Shown: positions 44,971 through 54,929, counted from the stretch's first letter. The stretch: 64,000 nucleotides of DNA from Flavobacteriales bacterium UBA4466 (GCA_905182335.1 CAJJBE010000002.1:349501-413500); one strand, 5' to 3'. Numbers and translations are program-made. Notes: a model not told the origin generated them from the sequence alone.

Positions 44971-46527
44971 ATGAAATTAGTATGTATCTTATTGACTCTC
45001 GGACTAACTATTAGTATAAATGCTCAAAGTCTACAGTCACTAAATCAAAATAACGTTAATGCAATGATAACTGACGCTGGTTTTTTCTTCAATACCCCCG
45101 GGGTAAATACTGGGGGGTATGAAATACCAAGTGGTTCTGGGATTCATACGATATATTCAAGTGCTTTTTGGTTTGGAGGTACAGATATAAATGGACACCT
45201 TAAACTTGCTGGGCAGGATGTTTATGGGTCAAATAGTGATTTATGGCCTGGACCATTAACCCTAAATTCTGCAACAGCAATAATTCCTAACCCCTTAGGA
45301 CAAACAATTTGGTCTGTTACATTGGCAGAGATTAATGATCATATTGCTAATTATAATCAACCTGGATACATCATTCCAACTTCTATTGAAAACTGGCCTG
45401 CGCATGGGGATACTACCTTAGGCCTGAGTTATTTTTTAGCTCCCTTTGTTGATACGGATTTTAATGGCTTCTATGATCCTTCATCTGGAGATTACCCTTG
45501 TATTAAAGGAGACCGAACTGTATACACTATTATGAATGATAAAGCTGATGTTCATGGTTCTGGAGGTAATCCAATTGGCATTGAAGTTCATTTTATGTTT
45601 TACCAGTTTAATTCGACTGATTATTTAAACAATACAACCTTTATTGATATTGATGTTTTTAATCGTGGCACACAAACTATTTTTGATTTTAAAACTTCAT
45701 TCGTCTATGACGGTGATATAGGGAACCCAGCTGATGATTTTTATGGATGTGATTCCTTAGCTAACATAATGTATATGTATAATGCAGATGAGATTGATGA
45801 GAACACTGGTTCCATTAATGGATATGGAGCTAATCCCCCAAGTGCAGGAATGGCTTGTTTAAGTCATGACATGGAAAGTGCTATTAGTTTTAGTAATGGT
45901 GCCGTATTTCCATATTCAGATCCAGCTAGTGCTCTTCAAAAATGGAGTGTTATGAATGGGTTTTGGATTGATGGTTCGCCAGTTTATGATGATTTAGGTC
46001 AGGTTACAAAGTATCAATATTCTGGAAACCCTAATAATCCAGGTGAATGGTCTGAATTGGAGTTGAGTAACTCTCCAGGTGATAGAAGAGGAGTAATGAC
46101 TGTTGGAGATGGGTTTTTAGAATATGAAGGGCATAAGAAGTATACCTTCGCAGTTCTGTATGATCGAAGTGGAACAACAGAAATTGAAAATGTAAATGGG
46201 TTGTTATCGGTAGCTAATTTTGCTCAGACTTTCTTCGATTCAAATTTAGATGAGATCTGTGATGTCTCTGTTATGGGGGTTGAGGAGATAGAACCAAATA
46301 CATTTAGGCTGTACCCGAATCCTTCCATTGGTATTTTTAATATTGAATGGAATTCAGATGCGCAAGTTGATGTTCTTATTAGTGATATTTCAGGAAGAAT
46401 CGTTTATAAATATTTTAATCTACATGGAGTAGATTCGATAATTCAAGTTGATTTACCAGCAGGTATTTATACTGTAAATGTAATTTTAGAAGGTGGTATT
46501 TTAACTGAAAAACTAATTATAGAATAG
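44971..46527 (+). CDS. Secreted protein of unknown function with T9SS type A sorting domain
   Basis: I place the start at the ATG at 44971 because it opens a clean signal peptide (MKLVCILLTLGLTISINAQ); an in-frame ATG 51 bp upstream would precede it. The 518-residue product has a large extracellular region with NTPGVNTGGYEIPSGSG, FWFGGTDINGHLKLAGQ, DTDFNGFYDPSSGDYPCIKGD and PGDRRGVMTVGDG. The last 75 residues are a type A sorting domain (RLYPNPSIGIFNIEW, ISGRIVYKY, PAGIYTVNV). No enzymatic motif is visible. The pattern is typical of Bacteroidota surface proteins of unknown role. Confidence 0.82.
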   Translation: MKLVCILLTLGLTISINAQSLQSLNQNNVNAMITDAGFFFNTPGVNTGGYEIPSGSGIHTIYSSAFWFGGTDINGHLKLAGQDVYGSNSDLWPGPLTLNSATAIIPNPLGQTIWSVTLAEINDHIANYNQPGYIIPTSIENWPAHGDTTLGLSYFLAPFVDTDFNGFYDPSSGDYPCIKGDRTVYTIMNDKADVHGSGGNPIGIEVHFMFYQFNSTDYLNNTTFIDIDVFNRGTQTIFDFKTSFVYDGDIGNPADDFYGCDSLANIMYMYNADEIDENTGSINGYGANPPSAGMACLSHDMESAISFSNGAVFPYSDPASALQKWSVMNGFWIDGSPVYDDLGQVTKYQYSGNPNNPGEWSELELSNSPGDRRGVMTVGDGFLEYEGHKKYTFAVLYDRSGTTEIENVNGLLSVANFAQTFFDSNLDEICDVSVMGVEEIEPNTFRLYPNPSIGIFNIEWNSDAQVDVLISDISGRIVYKYFNLHGVDSIIQVDLPAGIYTVNVILEGGILTEKLIIE

Positions 46528-46560
46528 GGTATACAATTTTATATTAATCATTAACACATA

Positions 46561-46597
46561 AAAAAAAAGGCTTCAATATTGTTGAAGCCTTTTTTTA
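46561..46597. terminator. Shared terminator between two convergent T9SS genes
   Basis: GGCTTCAA and its complement form the stem around a 5-nt loop, extended by an A-run and T-run, between the stops at 46527 and 46607. It works on both strands. Confidence 0.85.
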
Positions 46598-46606
46598 AAT
46601 AGATTT

Positions 46607-47437
46607 TTATTTAATCTGAACTGAACTCGTACTTGATCCAGTTTCATTAGAAATACGCACAACATATTGGCCAGCTTCTAAATATGCTAGATCAAGTTGG
46701 ATATCATTATTCCCTAAGATTAAATCATTATTAGTAGTATAGACTACTTGACCTAATAAGTTACTTACCTCAATTGTTGCATAGTTAGCATCAATCGAAT
46801 TGATAGAAACAGTTACATTACCATTTGAAGGATTAGGGAATAGCTTAATTTCAGCTAAACTTAATTTATCCAATGAAGAAATTCCAGAACAATTCATAGC
46901 AGTTGGGCTGAATCCAGTTTGAAACATGGCAGATTCGAATTCAACGATTGAGCTAACAGGCCAGATATCAGCATTCTTTAATGTCATATCTGGTGCAATT
47001 AAGCAGTAAGTTGGGTAAGCACCAATTCCAAAATCAGTAACAACTGCATCACCACCACCTTCTGTACCAGATGCTGCTGGTGCTGGGCTGTGCCCTGAGG
47101 ATTCAGAATATGTACTTTCAAAGCTTAATACTTCGGCATCGCTGTCTCCACTATCTATAGATATACAGAAAATATCTCCCTCGTTACATCCGTATTTTTG
47201 GTGAAGTTCGCTGAAAAAAGGAACTGTTGCTTGACAAGGGCCGCATGCAACAAAAAAGAAATCAAGTATAATCCATTTTCCTGAAGCAGCTATAGCACTT
47301 AGATTGTGAGTATTGCCATGAACATCTGTCACAGTGAAGTCGCCTACTGTTTGACCAACGGAATAGTTACTAACTTGAGCAAATGATAACTGAATTAACA
47401 TCAAGAATGATGTAATAAGAGTAATTTTTCTTTTCAT
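46607..47437 (-). CDS. Secreted thioredoxin-fold protein with T9SS sorting domain
   Basis: A 276-residue exported redox protein. The signal peptide (MKRKITLITSFLMLIQLSFA) precedes a peroxiredoxin/TlpA-like thioredoxin domain with VGDFTVTDVHGNTHNLSAI and the active site CGPC at 65-68 (FVACGPCQATVPFF). The end is a type A sorting domain with FPNPSNGNVTVSI, LLGQVVYTT and EAGQYVVRI. An exported CGPC protein would be a thiol-disulfide oxidoreductase or redox relay outside the cell, and a sorting domain on one is less common than on hydrolases. No partner gene is adjacent. Confidence 0.88.
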   Translation of the reverse strand: MKRKITLITSFLMLIQLSFAQVSNYSVGQTVGDFTVTDVHGNTHNLSAIAASGKWIILDFFFVACGPCQATVPFFSELHQKYGCNEGDIFCISIDSGDSDAEVLSFESTYSESSGHSPAPAASGTEGGGDAVVTDFGIGAYPTYCLIAPDMTLKNADIWPVSSIVEFESAMFQTGFSPTAMNCSGISSLDKLSLAEIKLFPNPSNGNVTVSINSIDANYATIEVSNLLGQVVYTTNNDLILGNNDIQLDLAYLEAGQYVVRISNETGSSTSSVQIK

Positions 47438-47526
47438 AATTTTTTTTATATAAATATATTTCTCTAATATATTTAATTTTCATGATAAACCCACAATAAT
47501 GTTCTCGTTATATAGGTATTATATGT

Positions 47527-47562
47527 AAAAAAAAAAAAACGCTCATAAAAATGAACGCTTTT
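47527..47562 (-). terminator. rplT operon terminator
   Basis: Read on the minus strand, GCGTTCAT pairs with ATGAGCGT through two wobble pairs around a TTTT loop and is followed by a 13-nt T-run. It ends the thrS-infC-rpmI-rplT operon. Confidence 0.8.
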
Positions 47563-47583
47563 GCTATATAGAAGAATTAGTAA

Positions 47584-47931
47584 TTACTTTTTGACGTTGT
47601 TAACAACTGCTTTAAAAGCGTCTGGGTGATTCATCGCTAAATCCGCAAGAACTTTACGGTTAAGTTCCATTTCACTCTTGTTAACTAGCCCCATGAATTG
47701 AGAATAACTCATTCCGTGTTGACGTGCACCTGCGTTAATACGCGTAATCCACAACGAACGGAAGTTTCTTTTCTTTTGTTTACGTCCTGTGTATGCATAA
47801 AGCATACCTTTTTCTACTGCATTTTTTGCAACAGTCCAAACATTTTTTCTTCTTCCAAAGTAACCTTTGGCGTGCTTCATTACGTTCTTACGACGCGCTT
47901 TTGAAGCAACATGATTTACCGATCTAGGCAT
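47584..47931 (-). CDS. rplT: 50S ribosomal protein L20
   Basis: A 115-residue ribosomal protein that binds 23S rRNA early in assembly and is a known autorepressor of this operon in other bacteria. It has the typical basic N-terminus [31 protein letters not shown] and [19 protein letters not shown]. It is the last gene of the thrS-infC-rpmI-rplT operon and is followed by a terminator. Confidence 0.97.
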   Translation of the reverse strand: MPRSVNHVASKARRKNVMKHAKGYFGRRKNVWTVAKNAVEKGMLYAYTGRKQKKRNFRSLWITRINAGARQHGMSYSQFMGLVNKSEMELNRKVLADLAMNHPDAFKAVVNNVKK

Positions 47932-48024
47932 AATTTTAAGTTTTTTGACAAGGAGTGCATCAATTTTTCAGATGTCTTGGTTACTCGTTATCGGGTTAAC
48001 ATTTTTAAATAAACCAGTATGAAA

Positions 48025-48222
48025 CTATTTCATACATAATTGTTGCTTGATATTCGCTTCATCGGCTTTGTGAACCAATCCAGCATGTGTCAAGTTACGT
48101 TTTTGCTTTTTAGTCTTCTTAGTTAAGATGTGACTTTTAAAAGCGTGTTTTCTTTTGATTTTACCAGTTCCAGTGATTTTGAATCTCTTCTTAGCACTAG
48201 ATTTAGTTTTCATTTTTGGCAT
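48025..48222 (-). CDS. rpmI: 50S ribosomal protein L35
   Basis: A 65-residue small basic ribosomal protein with the family start [20 protein letters not shown] and [14 protein letters not shown]. It sits between infC (68 bp gap) and rplT (93 bp gap) in the usual order. Confidence 0.97.
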   Translation of the reverse strand: MPKMKTKSSAKKRFKITGTGKIKRKHAFKSHILTKKTKKQKRNLTHAGLVHKADEANIKQQLCMK

Positions 48223-48290
48223 CTCTCTTCAATTTTAAGTTACCTCTATATAGCTTCTTGTAGAATAACGTGTATCGTTAATCTAGTATA

Positions 48291-48845
48291 TTACTGTTTT
48301 TTCTTAGAGTTGATCATCATAATCATTCTCTTACCTTCAAGTTTTGGCATTTGCTCAATTAGGCCATAATCTTCAAGTTCTTGTGCTAATTTAAGAAGTA
48401 AAATTTCACCTCTATCTTTAAACACAATTGTACGGCCTCTAAAGAAGACGTATGCCTTCACTTTATTCCCTTCTTCTAAAAACTTTTTAGCGTGAGCGAG
48501 TTTGAATTCAAAATCATGATCATCTGTATTTGGTCCAAATCTAATTTCTTTCAAGACAACTTTACTCTGTTTAGCTTTAAGCTCTTTTTGTTTCTTCTTT
48601 TGGTTGTATAAGAATTTTCTATAATCCAAAATCTTACATACCGGTGGATCAGCTTTAGGAGAAATTTCTACTAAATCAAGATCTTCTGCTTCAGCAAGCT
48701 TCAGAGCTTCAGCTGTAGATATAAGTATAGGCTCAGCACCATCTTGGATTAATCGAATCGTTCTAGCATAAATCTTCTCGTTAATTTTGTGCTGGTCAGT
48801 TTCTTCTCTTTTTACAAAATTCCTTCTGTTACTTGGTCTTCTCAT
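48291..48845 (-). CDS. infC: Translation initiation factor IF-3
   Basis: Keeps ribosomal subunits apart and proofreads the initiation codon. The 184-residue protein shows [22 protein letters not shown] (N-domain), the linker [14 protein letters not shown], and the C-domain [32 protein letters not shown]. Unlike E. coli, which uses AUU, it starts with ATG at 48845, so autoregulation by start-codon discrimination is not expected. It starts 8 bp after the thrS stop in the classic operon. Confidence 0.97.
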   Translation of the reverse strand: MRRPSNRRNFVKREETDQHKINEKIYARTIRLIQDGAEPILISTAEALKLAEAEDLDLVEISPKADPPVCKILDYRKFLYNQKKKQKELKAKQSKVVLKEIRFGPNTDDHDFEFKLAHAKKFLEEGNKVKAYVFFRGRTIVFKDRGEILLLKLAQELEDYGLIEQMPKLEGKRMIMMINSKKKQ

Positions 48846-48853
48846 TAATTAAT

Positions 48854-50797
48854 TTAATCGTTTAAAGCTAATTCGTTTTCAATTTCGTCATTAATTATTT
48901 TGGCAAATGCTTCAACGCTCATCGCGCCTATATCTCCATGTCCTCTTTTTCGAACTGCTACCTGATTGCTCTCAGCTTCCTGTTCTCCAACGATTAACAT
49001 GAAAGGTATCTTACCTAGTTCCGATTCACGGATTTTTTTACCAATTTTCTCATTACGATTGTCAACGAATCCGCGAATATCGTAATTATTTAGTAATTGT
49101 AAAAGGTTTTCACAGTAATCATTGTATTTCTCACTAATTGGCAATATCGAAATTTGTTCTGTTGCTAACCACAATGGGAAGTCACCCGCACAATGTTCTA
49201 ACAATACTGCAACAAATCTTTCCATCGATCCGAAAGGGGCACGATGAATCATTACTGGTCTATGCTTTTGATTATCAGCACCAGTATATTCCAATTCAAA
49301 GCGTTCAGGTAAATTATAATCTACCTGAATTGTTCCTAATTGCCACTCTCTTCCTAGAGCATCTTCGACCATGAAATCCAACTTTGGTCCGTAGAATGCA
49401 GCCTCACCATATTCAACAACTGTATTTAGCTCTTTTTGAGCTGTCGCGTCAATAATCGCCTGCTCAGCTTTGTCCCAATTCTCATCAGAACCAATGTATT
49501 TTTCAGGAGTTTTAGTGTCTCTTAGTGAAATTTGAGCTTTAAAGTTTTCAAATTTTAGAGTCTTGAAAATGTATAATACAAGATCAATTACTTTTTTAAA
49601 TTCCCCTTCAACTTGATCTTGTGTACAGAAAATATGTGCATCATCTTGGGTGAATCCTCTAACGCGTGTCAATCCATGTAACTCTCCTGATTGTTCATAA
49701 CGGTAAACTGTTCCGAATTCAGCATAACGCGTTGGTAAATCTTTATAAGATTTTGGTCTTGCTTTAAATATCTCACAGTGATGGGGACAGTTCATCGGCT
49801 TTAATAAAAACTCCTCATTTTCATCAGGTGTATTTATTGGTTGAAAAGAATCTTTTCCATATTTTGCATAATGACCAGAGCAAACATAAAGTTCTTTACT
49901 TCCAATGTGTGGAGTAATCACTTGGTCATAGCCTCCTTTCTTTTGGGCTTTCTTTAGGAAGTTCTCTAAGCGTTCACGTAGTGCTGCACCTTTAGGAAGC
50001 CATAACGGTAATCCTTGTCCAACACGTTGTGAAAACGTAAATAAATCAAGTTCCTTGCCTAGTTTTCTATGATCTCTTGCCTTGGCAAGTTCAACCTTTT
50101 CAAGGTAATCAGTTAACTCAGCATTTTTAGGGAATGTGATTCCATAAATACGCGTAAGTTGTTTTCTTGTTTCGTCTCCTCTCCAATATGCGCCAGCAAT
50201 TGAAGTTAACTTAACGGCCTTAATGAATCCTGTATGAGGGATATGTGGCCCACGACATAAATCCGTAAAATCTCCTTGTGTATAGAACGTAATTGTTCCA
50301 TCATCTAAGCCATCAAGTAATTCTAGTTTATATTCGTCGTCTTTAGTTTTAAAGAATTCAATGGCTTCAATTTTTGAAATGTCTTTACGGACAAAAGCAT
50401 TCTTCTGCTTTGCCAATTCTTTCATTTTTTGCTCAACTTTTTCTAAATCTGCCTCTGTAATTGTATGGTCCATAAAATCTACATCATAGTAGAAACCATT
50501 TTTAATCGGAGGCCCGATTGCTAATTTTATTCCAGGGAAATGAAACTCTAACGCTTCTGCCATTAAGTGAGCTGAAGAATGCCACATTGTCGCTTTACCC
50601 TCCTGATCATTCCAGGTTAGTAATTGTAATGTTGAATCTTCCTTGATTGGGAGATCTGCATCAATAACTTCGTTGTTCACTTTAGCAGCGAGTACGTTTC
50701 TAGCAAGCCCTTCAGAGATACTTTTCGCAACAGCCATTGCAGAAGTACCACTTTCAACTTGTTTTACCGAACCATCTGGTAGCGTTATGTTAATCAT
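48854..50797 (-). CDS. thrS: Threonyl-tRNA synthetase
   Basis: Charges tRNA-Thr. The 647-residue protein has an N-terminal TGS domain ([20 protein letters not shown]), an editing domain with [13 protein letters not shown] and [16 protein letters not shown], and the class II core with [12 protein letters not shown] and [14 protein letters not shown]. The core zinc cysteine lies in [17 protein letters not shown] box lies 22 nt upstream, which probably drives the operon thrS-infC-rpmI-rplT. Confidence 0.97.
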   Translation of the reverse strand: MINITLPDGSVKQVESGTSAMAVAKSISEGLARNVLAAKVNNEVIDADLPIKEDSTLQLLTWNDQEGKATMWHSSAHLMAEALEFHFPGIKLAIGPPIKNGFYYDVDFMDHTITEADLEKVEQKMKELAKQKNAFVRKDISKIEAIEFFKTKDDEYKLELLDGLDDGTITFYTQGDFTDLCRGPHIPHTGFIKAVKLTSIAGAYWRGDETRKQLTRIYGITFPKNAELTDYLEKVELAKARDHRKLGKELDLFTFSQRVGQGLPLWLPKGAALRERLENFLKKAQKKGGYDQVITPHIGSKELYVCSGHYAKYGKDSFQPINTPDENEEFLLKPMNCPHHCEIFKARPKSYKDLPTRYAEFGTVYRYEQSGELHGLTRVRGFTQDDAHIFCTQDQVEGEFKKVIDLVLYIFKTLKFENFKAQISLRDTKTPEKYIGSDENWDKAEQAIIDATAQKELNTVVEYGEAAFYGPKLDFMVEDALGREWQLGTIQVDYNLPERFELEYTGADNQKHRPVMIHRAPFGSMERFVAVLLEHCAGDFPLWLATEQISILPISEKYNDYCENLLQLLNNYDIRGFVDNRNEKIGKKIRESELGKIPFMLIVGEQEAESNQVAVRKRGHGDIGAMSVEAFAKIINDEIENELALND

Positions 50798-50819
50798 TTT
50801 TTTTAATGAAATTAGAGTG

Positions 50820-50827
50820 CAAAGATA
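50820..50827 (-). promoter_or_regulatory. -7 box (TATCTTTG) for the thrS operon
   Basis: Match to TAnnTTTG, 22 nt before the thrS ATG. Confidence 0.4.
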
Positions 50828-51129
50828 ATGAATTCTATCTATTTAAACGATATAAATCAAAAGAGAAAAGTGAATTTTTATAGACTACTTTTTACGTATA
50901 TAACCTCATTTTTTATTGGGGGAGTTATAGCTGTTATTTTTTTTCAAATTGATAATATCACGATTTTATTTACCGGCCTATTTTCTGTTTTAATGGAAAA
51001 ATAATTGTTGTTCGGTTCCGTTCAAGTTTTCCTCGTCGAGATGAATGGTAAGTAGTCGATACGCCTTATTTAATAGCGAACGACTATGGCAAAACACTTT
51101 ATGATGGTGCAGTTACTTTTTCTTTTTAA
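50828..51129 (+). pseudogene. Decayed small membrane-protein gene with its own terminator
   Basis: An ATG at 50828 opens a 58-codon frame ([19 protein letters not shown], then a hydrophobic helix with YITSFFIGGVIAVIFF) that stops at 51002-51004 in an A-run. A one-base shift there leads to a second frame reading IIVVRFRSSFPRRDEW, one stop, and then TPYLIANDYGKTLYDG to a stop at 51127. A hairpin terminator follows at once. The pattern fits a gene of about 100 codons broken by one frameshift and one stop, or two very small genes. Confidence 0.4.
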
Positions 51130-51131
51130 GA

Positions 51132-51173
51132 GGGTGAGCCTTTAGTTTTTAATTGTGTGCTCATCCTTTTTTT
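51132..51173 (+). terminator. Terminator after the decayed gene
   Basis: GGGTGAGC pairs with GCTCATCC (one G-U) around a 19-nt loop, ending in 7 T. It supports past transcription of the segment upstream. Confidence 0.7.
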
Positions 51174-51216
51174 CTTCCATTTGTACTTTTTTATACCTGT
51201 CAAAGCATAAGTGTAT

Positions 51217-51224
51217 TACTTTTG
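51217..51224 (+). promoter_or_regulatory. -7 box (TACTTTTG) upstream of the DUF5916-like gene
   Basis: Match to TAnnTTTG, 27 nt before the ATG at 51252. Confidence 0.35.
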
Positions 51225-51251
51225 TGATTCACTTTTTTCAATTTTACTCAT

Positions 51252-53708
51252 ATGAGCTTTGCGCGTGCTCAACTACTTATTTGTGCATTATTTCTAGGTC
51301 ACTCTGTCTTAGCACAGAAGTCATACTTCATAAAGTTTAATGATAATCCAATTAAAATCGATGGTGAATTAAAGGAGCCTCATTGGAAAGAGGCAGATAT
51401 TGTTTCCAATTTTATTGTTAATTCACCAGTTTATGGGGGGGCTTCAGAATTTATTTCTGAAATAAGATTGTATTATGATTCAGAGGCAATTTATGTAGGT
51501 GGTATCCTAAAGGATCCATCTCCAGATTCTGTAAGTTACTCTTTGTCACAAAGAGATCAAGTTGGAAATGCTGATTGGGTAAGAATTTCAATTGATCCAT
51601 ATGGGAATAATGTCAATGCATTTACGTTTGCCGTTACAGCTGCAGGAGTTGAGATTGACGGATTAGAATCTATAAAGAGTACTGATTACTTATGGAATGC
51701 AGTATGGAAAAGTGCTACAGTAAAGCATATTGAAGGATGGTCTTTTGAAATGAGAATCCCTTTTTCTGCCATACGTTTTCCGAATAAAGAAGTTCAAGAT
51801 TGGAATTTAAATTTTTGGCGCCAAGTTAGGCGTGTGAGAGAAGTGTCAACATGGAATGCTGTTGACCCAAATGTTTTTGGTGAGATTACGCAGTCCGGTA
51901 AGTTGGAAGGGGTGAAAGGAATAAAGTCTCCAATCCGACTATCATTTACGCCTTATGCTACAAGTTATTTGGTCAATTCTTACGATAATTCTAAAGCGAA
52001 GCAAACATGGAAAAGTCGTTTGGCAGGAGGGATGGATTTAAAGTACGGACTGAATGATGCTTTTACACTTGATATGACATTGATTCCTGATTTTGGTCAA
52101 ACGGCTTCAGACAACGAGGTTCTTAACTTGGGTCCTTTTGAGGTTTATTATAATGAAAACCGTCCTTTCTTTTTAGAGGGAACAGATTTGTTCAATATTG
52201 GAGGTGTTTTTTACACAAGGCGAATTGGTGGACAGCCATATAACTATGAATCTGTATATAGTGATTTGGACAAAGGAAAAGGAGAGCGCGTTATTCGAAA
52301 TGCACAACAAGCACCATTAATTAACGGGACAAAAGTTTCTGGAAGAACAAATAAAGGTCTAGGGATTGGTATTTTTAATGCGTTGGAGGGTAGAGTTGAA
52401 GCGATTATTGAAGATAGTAATGGGGTGCACCGAAATATTGAAACTAATCCTCTCACAAATTATAATGTTTTCGTTCTTTCTCAAAATTTAAAGAATAACA
52501 GCACAGTTTCATTGGTTAATACCAATGTAATGAGAAGTGGTAGGGCGCACGATGCAAATGTAACCGCTGGAACAGTAGATTTATATACATTTGACGGTAA
52601 ATACAGAATTTCATCTAATCTAAAAGTATCTTCTATTTTTAGAGATAAACCTGAATATGGACATGCATTATCGTCCGGGATAAGAAAGGTTGCAGGGACA
52701 TGGAGGTATGGATTTAGTTATGGTGAGGAAAGCGATAAGTTTAACCCTAATGATCTAGGCTTCTTATACAATAATAATTCACGATTTTACGATGTAGATA
52801 TTAGTTGGAATGACTTCAAGCCAACAAAACACTTCTATAGAAGATCAGCATTTCTTTCTTTTCAATATGAGGAGCTTTATAAGCCGCAGTTATTTAGTTA
52901 TTTAAACGTTAATACGTATTTAGCTGGGTTGCATAAGAAGCAATTATATACACGTATTACTGCGAATATTAATCCTTTTGGAAGTGTTGATCATTTTGAA
53001 TCACGCCAGTTCGGAAAAGAAGTGAAGTTTAATCCAAATGTCATGTTAAAATGGTTTTTTACATCTGATTACAGTAAGAGGTTTGCTTTAGATGGTGATT
53101 TTTGGTTTAAAAAATTCTTTGGTAGAAAGCAGTATGGAACAGGGATATATATAAGCCCAAGGTTCCGTGTTTCTGATAGAATGTTTCTTGTTTGGGAAAC
53201 AAGACTTGAATTTATTAAGAAAGATTATGGTTTTGTCGCGTCAAAAGAAGAGTCCTACGAGGATGTTATATTAATAGGGTTCAGAGACCGTGATGTTGTT
53301 GTAAATAAACTATCTACAGAGTTTTCGTTTACAAAACGAATGGGATTTGACTTACAATTTAGACATTATTGGCAACAGGTTGATTATATCAACTTCGCAA
53401 CGCTACAAGACGATGCAAGTATGGTTGTAAATGAATATAACCCATTGGAAGATAGTGGAGAGTCGGCTCACAATACTAGTTATAATGCCTTTACTCTAGA
53501 TTTAAACTATCGATGGGTGTTTATGCCAGGAAGTGAGCTTAGAATCGTTTATAAGAACAATATTTTTCATTCGAAGACGGATTTAGACGCAAGTTATTTT
53601 AGAACTTTCGATTCACTGTTCGATGAGCCTCAAGTGAACAGCATTTCGATGAAACTACTATTCTATATTGATGCCATTTACTTTCGTTCGAATAAGAAAA
53701 AACAATGA
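51252..53708 (+). CDS. DUF5916-like outer-membrane protein with CBM9-like N-terminal domain
   Basis: An 818-residue exported protein. A signal peptide (ending SVLAQ) is followed by a family 9 carbohydrate-binding-like domain: IKIDGELKEPHWKEADIVSNF, RLYYDSEAIYVGGILKD and WSFEMRIPFSAIRFP. The remaining 550 residues form the DUF5916 region, likely an outer-membrane barrel, with QVRRVREVSTWNAVDPN and YYNENRPFFLEGTDLFNIG. Such proteins are common in Bacteroidota and sometimes sit near peptidases or polysaccharide genes, but none is adjacent here. Function unknown. It is followed by a very long perfect hairpin. Confidence 0.87.
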   Translation: MSFARAQLLICALFLGHSVLAQKSYFIKFNDNPIKIDGELKEPHWKEADIVSNFIVNSPVYGGASEFISEIRLYYDSEAIYVGGILKDPSPDSVSYSLSQRDQVGNADWVRISIDPYGNNVNAFTFAVTAAGVEIDGLESIKSTDYLWNAVWKSATVKHIEGWSFEMRIPFSAIRFPNKEVQDWNLNFWRQVRRVREVSTWNAVDPNVFGEITQSGKLEGVKGIKSPIRLSFTPYATSYLVNSYDNSKAKQTWKSRLAGGMDLKYGLNDAFTLDMTLIPDFGQTASDNEVLNLGPFEVYYNENRPFFLEGTDLFNIGGVFYTRRIGGQPYNYESVYSDLDKGKGERVIRNAQQAPLINGTKVSGRTNKGLGIGIFNALEGRVEAIIEDSNGVHRNIETNPLTNYNVFVLSQNLKNNSTVSLVNTNVMRSGRAHDANVTAGTVDLYTFDGKYRISSNLKVSSIFRDKPEYGHALSSGIRKVAGTWRYGFSYGEESDKFNPNDLGFLYNNNSRFYDVDISWNDFKPTKHFYRRSAFLSFQYEELYKPQLFSYLNVNTYLAGLHKKQLYTRITANINPFGSVDHFESRQFGKEVKFNPNVMLKWFFTSDYSKRFALDGDFWFKKFFGRKQYGTGIYISPRFRVSDRMFLVWETRLEFIKKDYGFVASKEESYEDVILIGFRDRDVVVNKLSTEFSFTKRMGFDLQFRHYWQQVDYINFATLQDDASMVVNEYNPLEDSGESAHNTSYNAFTLDLNYRWVFMPGSELRIVYKNNIFHSKTDLDASYFRTFDSLFDEPQVNSISMKLLFYIDAIYFRSNKKKQ

Positions 53709-53720
53709 GACTAAAATTCA

Positions 53721-53780
53721 ACACAGATCTATATATAAAAAGCCACTTCAATAAGTGGCTTTTTATATATAGATCTGTGT
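53721..53780. terminator. Bidirectional terminator: 28-bp perfect inverted repeat
   Basis: Arms 53721-53748 and 53753-53780 are perfect reverse complements with a 4-nt loop. The centre is AAAAAGCCACTT and its complement; the outer arms contain a BglII-like AGATCT and an alternating AT tract. It sits between the convergent stops at 53708 and 53783 and is longer than a normal terminator needs. Confidence 0.85.
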
Positions 53781-53782
53781 AA

Positions 53783-54898
53783 TTACCTGTTCAACATCAC
53801 TGGCATAACAAGCATGAGTACGTCTTCATGCTCATTCGCCTCAGAGGGCATTAGCAGGCCTGCTCTACTTGGCTCACTCATTTCTAAGCGAACTTCTGTA
53901 GTATCAAGATTATTCAACATTTCCATTAAGAAACGGGAGTTGAAGCCAATCTCCATGTCGTCACCTACATAATTGCAGGTTAAACGCTCATTCGCTTCAT
54001 TTGAAAAGTCAATATCCTCAGCAGATAATGAAAGCTCAGAGCCAGCTAGTTTTAGTTTAATTTGATGTGTTGTTTTATTTGAAAAAATAGAAACACGCTT
54101 GATTGAGCTTAAGAATTGAAGTCTATCAATTCTGAGAACATTTGGGTTCTCTTTAGGTATTACTGCTTCGTAATTTGGATATTTACCATCAATCAACCTA
54201 CAAATTAAGATGATGTCATTAAATGTAAATACAGCATTCGAATCGTTGTATTCTAATTTTACTTCTTCATCGCCTTTTAAGTTTGACTTTAAAAGATTTA
54301 ACGGTTTTTTTGGCAGAATGAAAGATGAACTTCCAGAAGCCTGAGAATCTGTTCTTGTATAGCGAACTAGCTTGTGTGCATCTGTAGCAACAAATGTAAT
54401 GCTCTCTGGAGAAAACTCACAAAACACTCCACTCATTACAGGCCTTAAATCATCAATACCTGTCGCGAATAATGTTTTATTGATTGCATTTGAAACAATT
54501 TCTCCAGAAATAAGAATCGAATTTGGTTTATCTAATGCTGGTGTACGAGGAAAATCATCCCCATTATAACCTATCATTTTAGATTTACCATTATCATAAG
54601 CAATTTCAACCGCAAAGTTGTCTGGATTTACTAAAAAAGTACATGGCTGATCAGGAAGGTTCTTTAAAACATCCAATAGTAACTTAGCTGGTATGGCAAT
54701 TTTACCTTCTTCCTTTGCTTCAACTTCCATTGAAGTGCGCATTGTTGTTTCTAAATCAGAAGCAGATACTGTAAGCCGTCCATCAATAATTTCAAATAGA
54801 AAGTTATCGAGAATGGGTAAAGTGTTGCTGGTGCTTAAAACTCCAGATATTCCTTGAAGGTGCTTTAGTAAAGAAGCACTTGAGATTACGAAATTCAT
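53783..54898 (-). CDS. dnaN: DNA polymerase III beta subunit (sliding clamp)
   Basis: Forms the ring that tethers polymerase III to DNA. The 371-residue protein has the three-domain clamp pattern: an N-terminal MNFVISSASLLKHLQGISGVL, VTIPAKLLLDVLKNLPDQ and the C-terminal RLEMSEPSRAGLLMPSE followed by MLVMPVMLNR, the hydrophobic region that helps bind partner peptides. It is downstream of the gld operon but has its own TAGCTTTG box. The origin region and dnaA are not in the window. Confidence 0.96.
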   Translation of the reverse strand: MNFVISSASLLKHLQGISGVLSTSNTLPILDNFLFEIIDGRLTVSASDLETTMRTSMEVEAKEEGKIAIPAKLLLDVLKNLPDQPCTFLVNPDNFAVEIAYDNGKSKMIGYNGDDFPRTPALDKPNSILISGEIVSNAINKTLFATGIDDLRPVMSGVFCEFSPESITFVATDAHKLVRYTRTDSQASGSSSFILPKKPLNLLKSNLKGDEEVKLEYNDSNAVFTFNDIILICRLIDGKYPNYEAVIPKENPNVLRIDRLQFLSSIKRVSIFSNKTTHQIKLKLAGSELSLSAEDIDFSNEANERLTCNYVGDDMEIGFNSRFLMEMLNNLDTTEVRLEMSEPSRAGLLMPSEANEHEDVLMLVMPVMLNR

Positions 54899-54921
54899 TT
54901 TAAACGTTTGTTTTGTACGTT

Positions 54922-54929
54922 CAAAGCTA
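54922..54929 (-). promoter_or_regulatory. -7 box (TAGCTTTG) for dnaN
   Basis: Match to TAnnTTTG, 23 nt upstream of the ATG, in the 108-bp gap after the upstream gene. Confidence 0.4.

Noticed and set aside
48843-48845. AUU start of infC as in E. coli
   Set aside because: The frame starts with a normal ATG at 48845.
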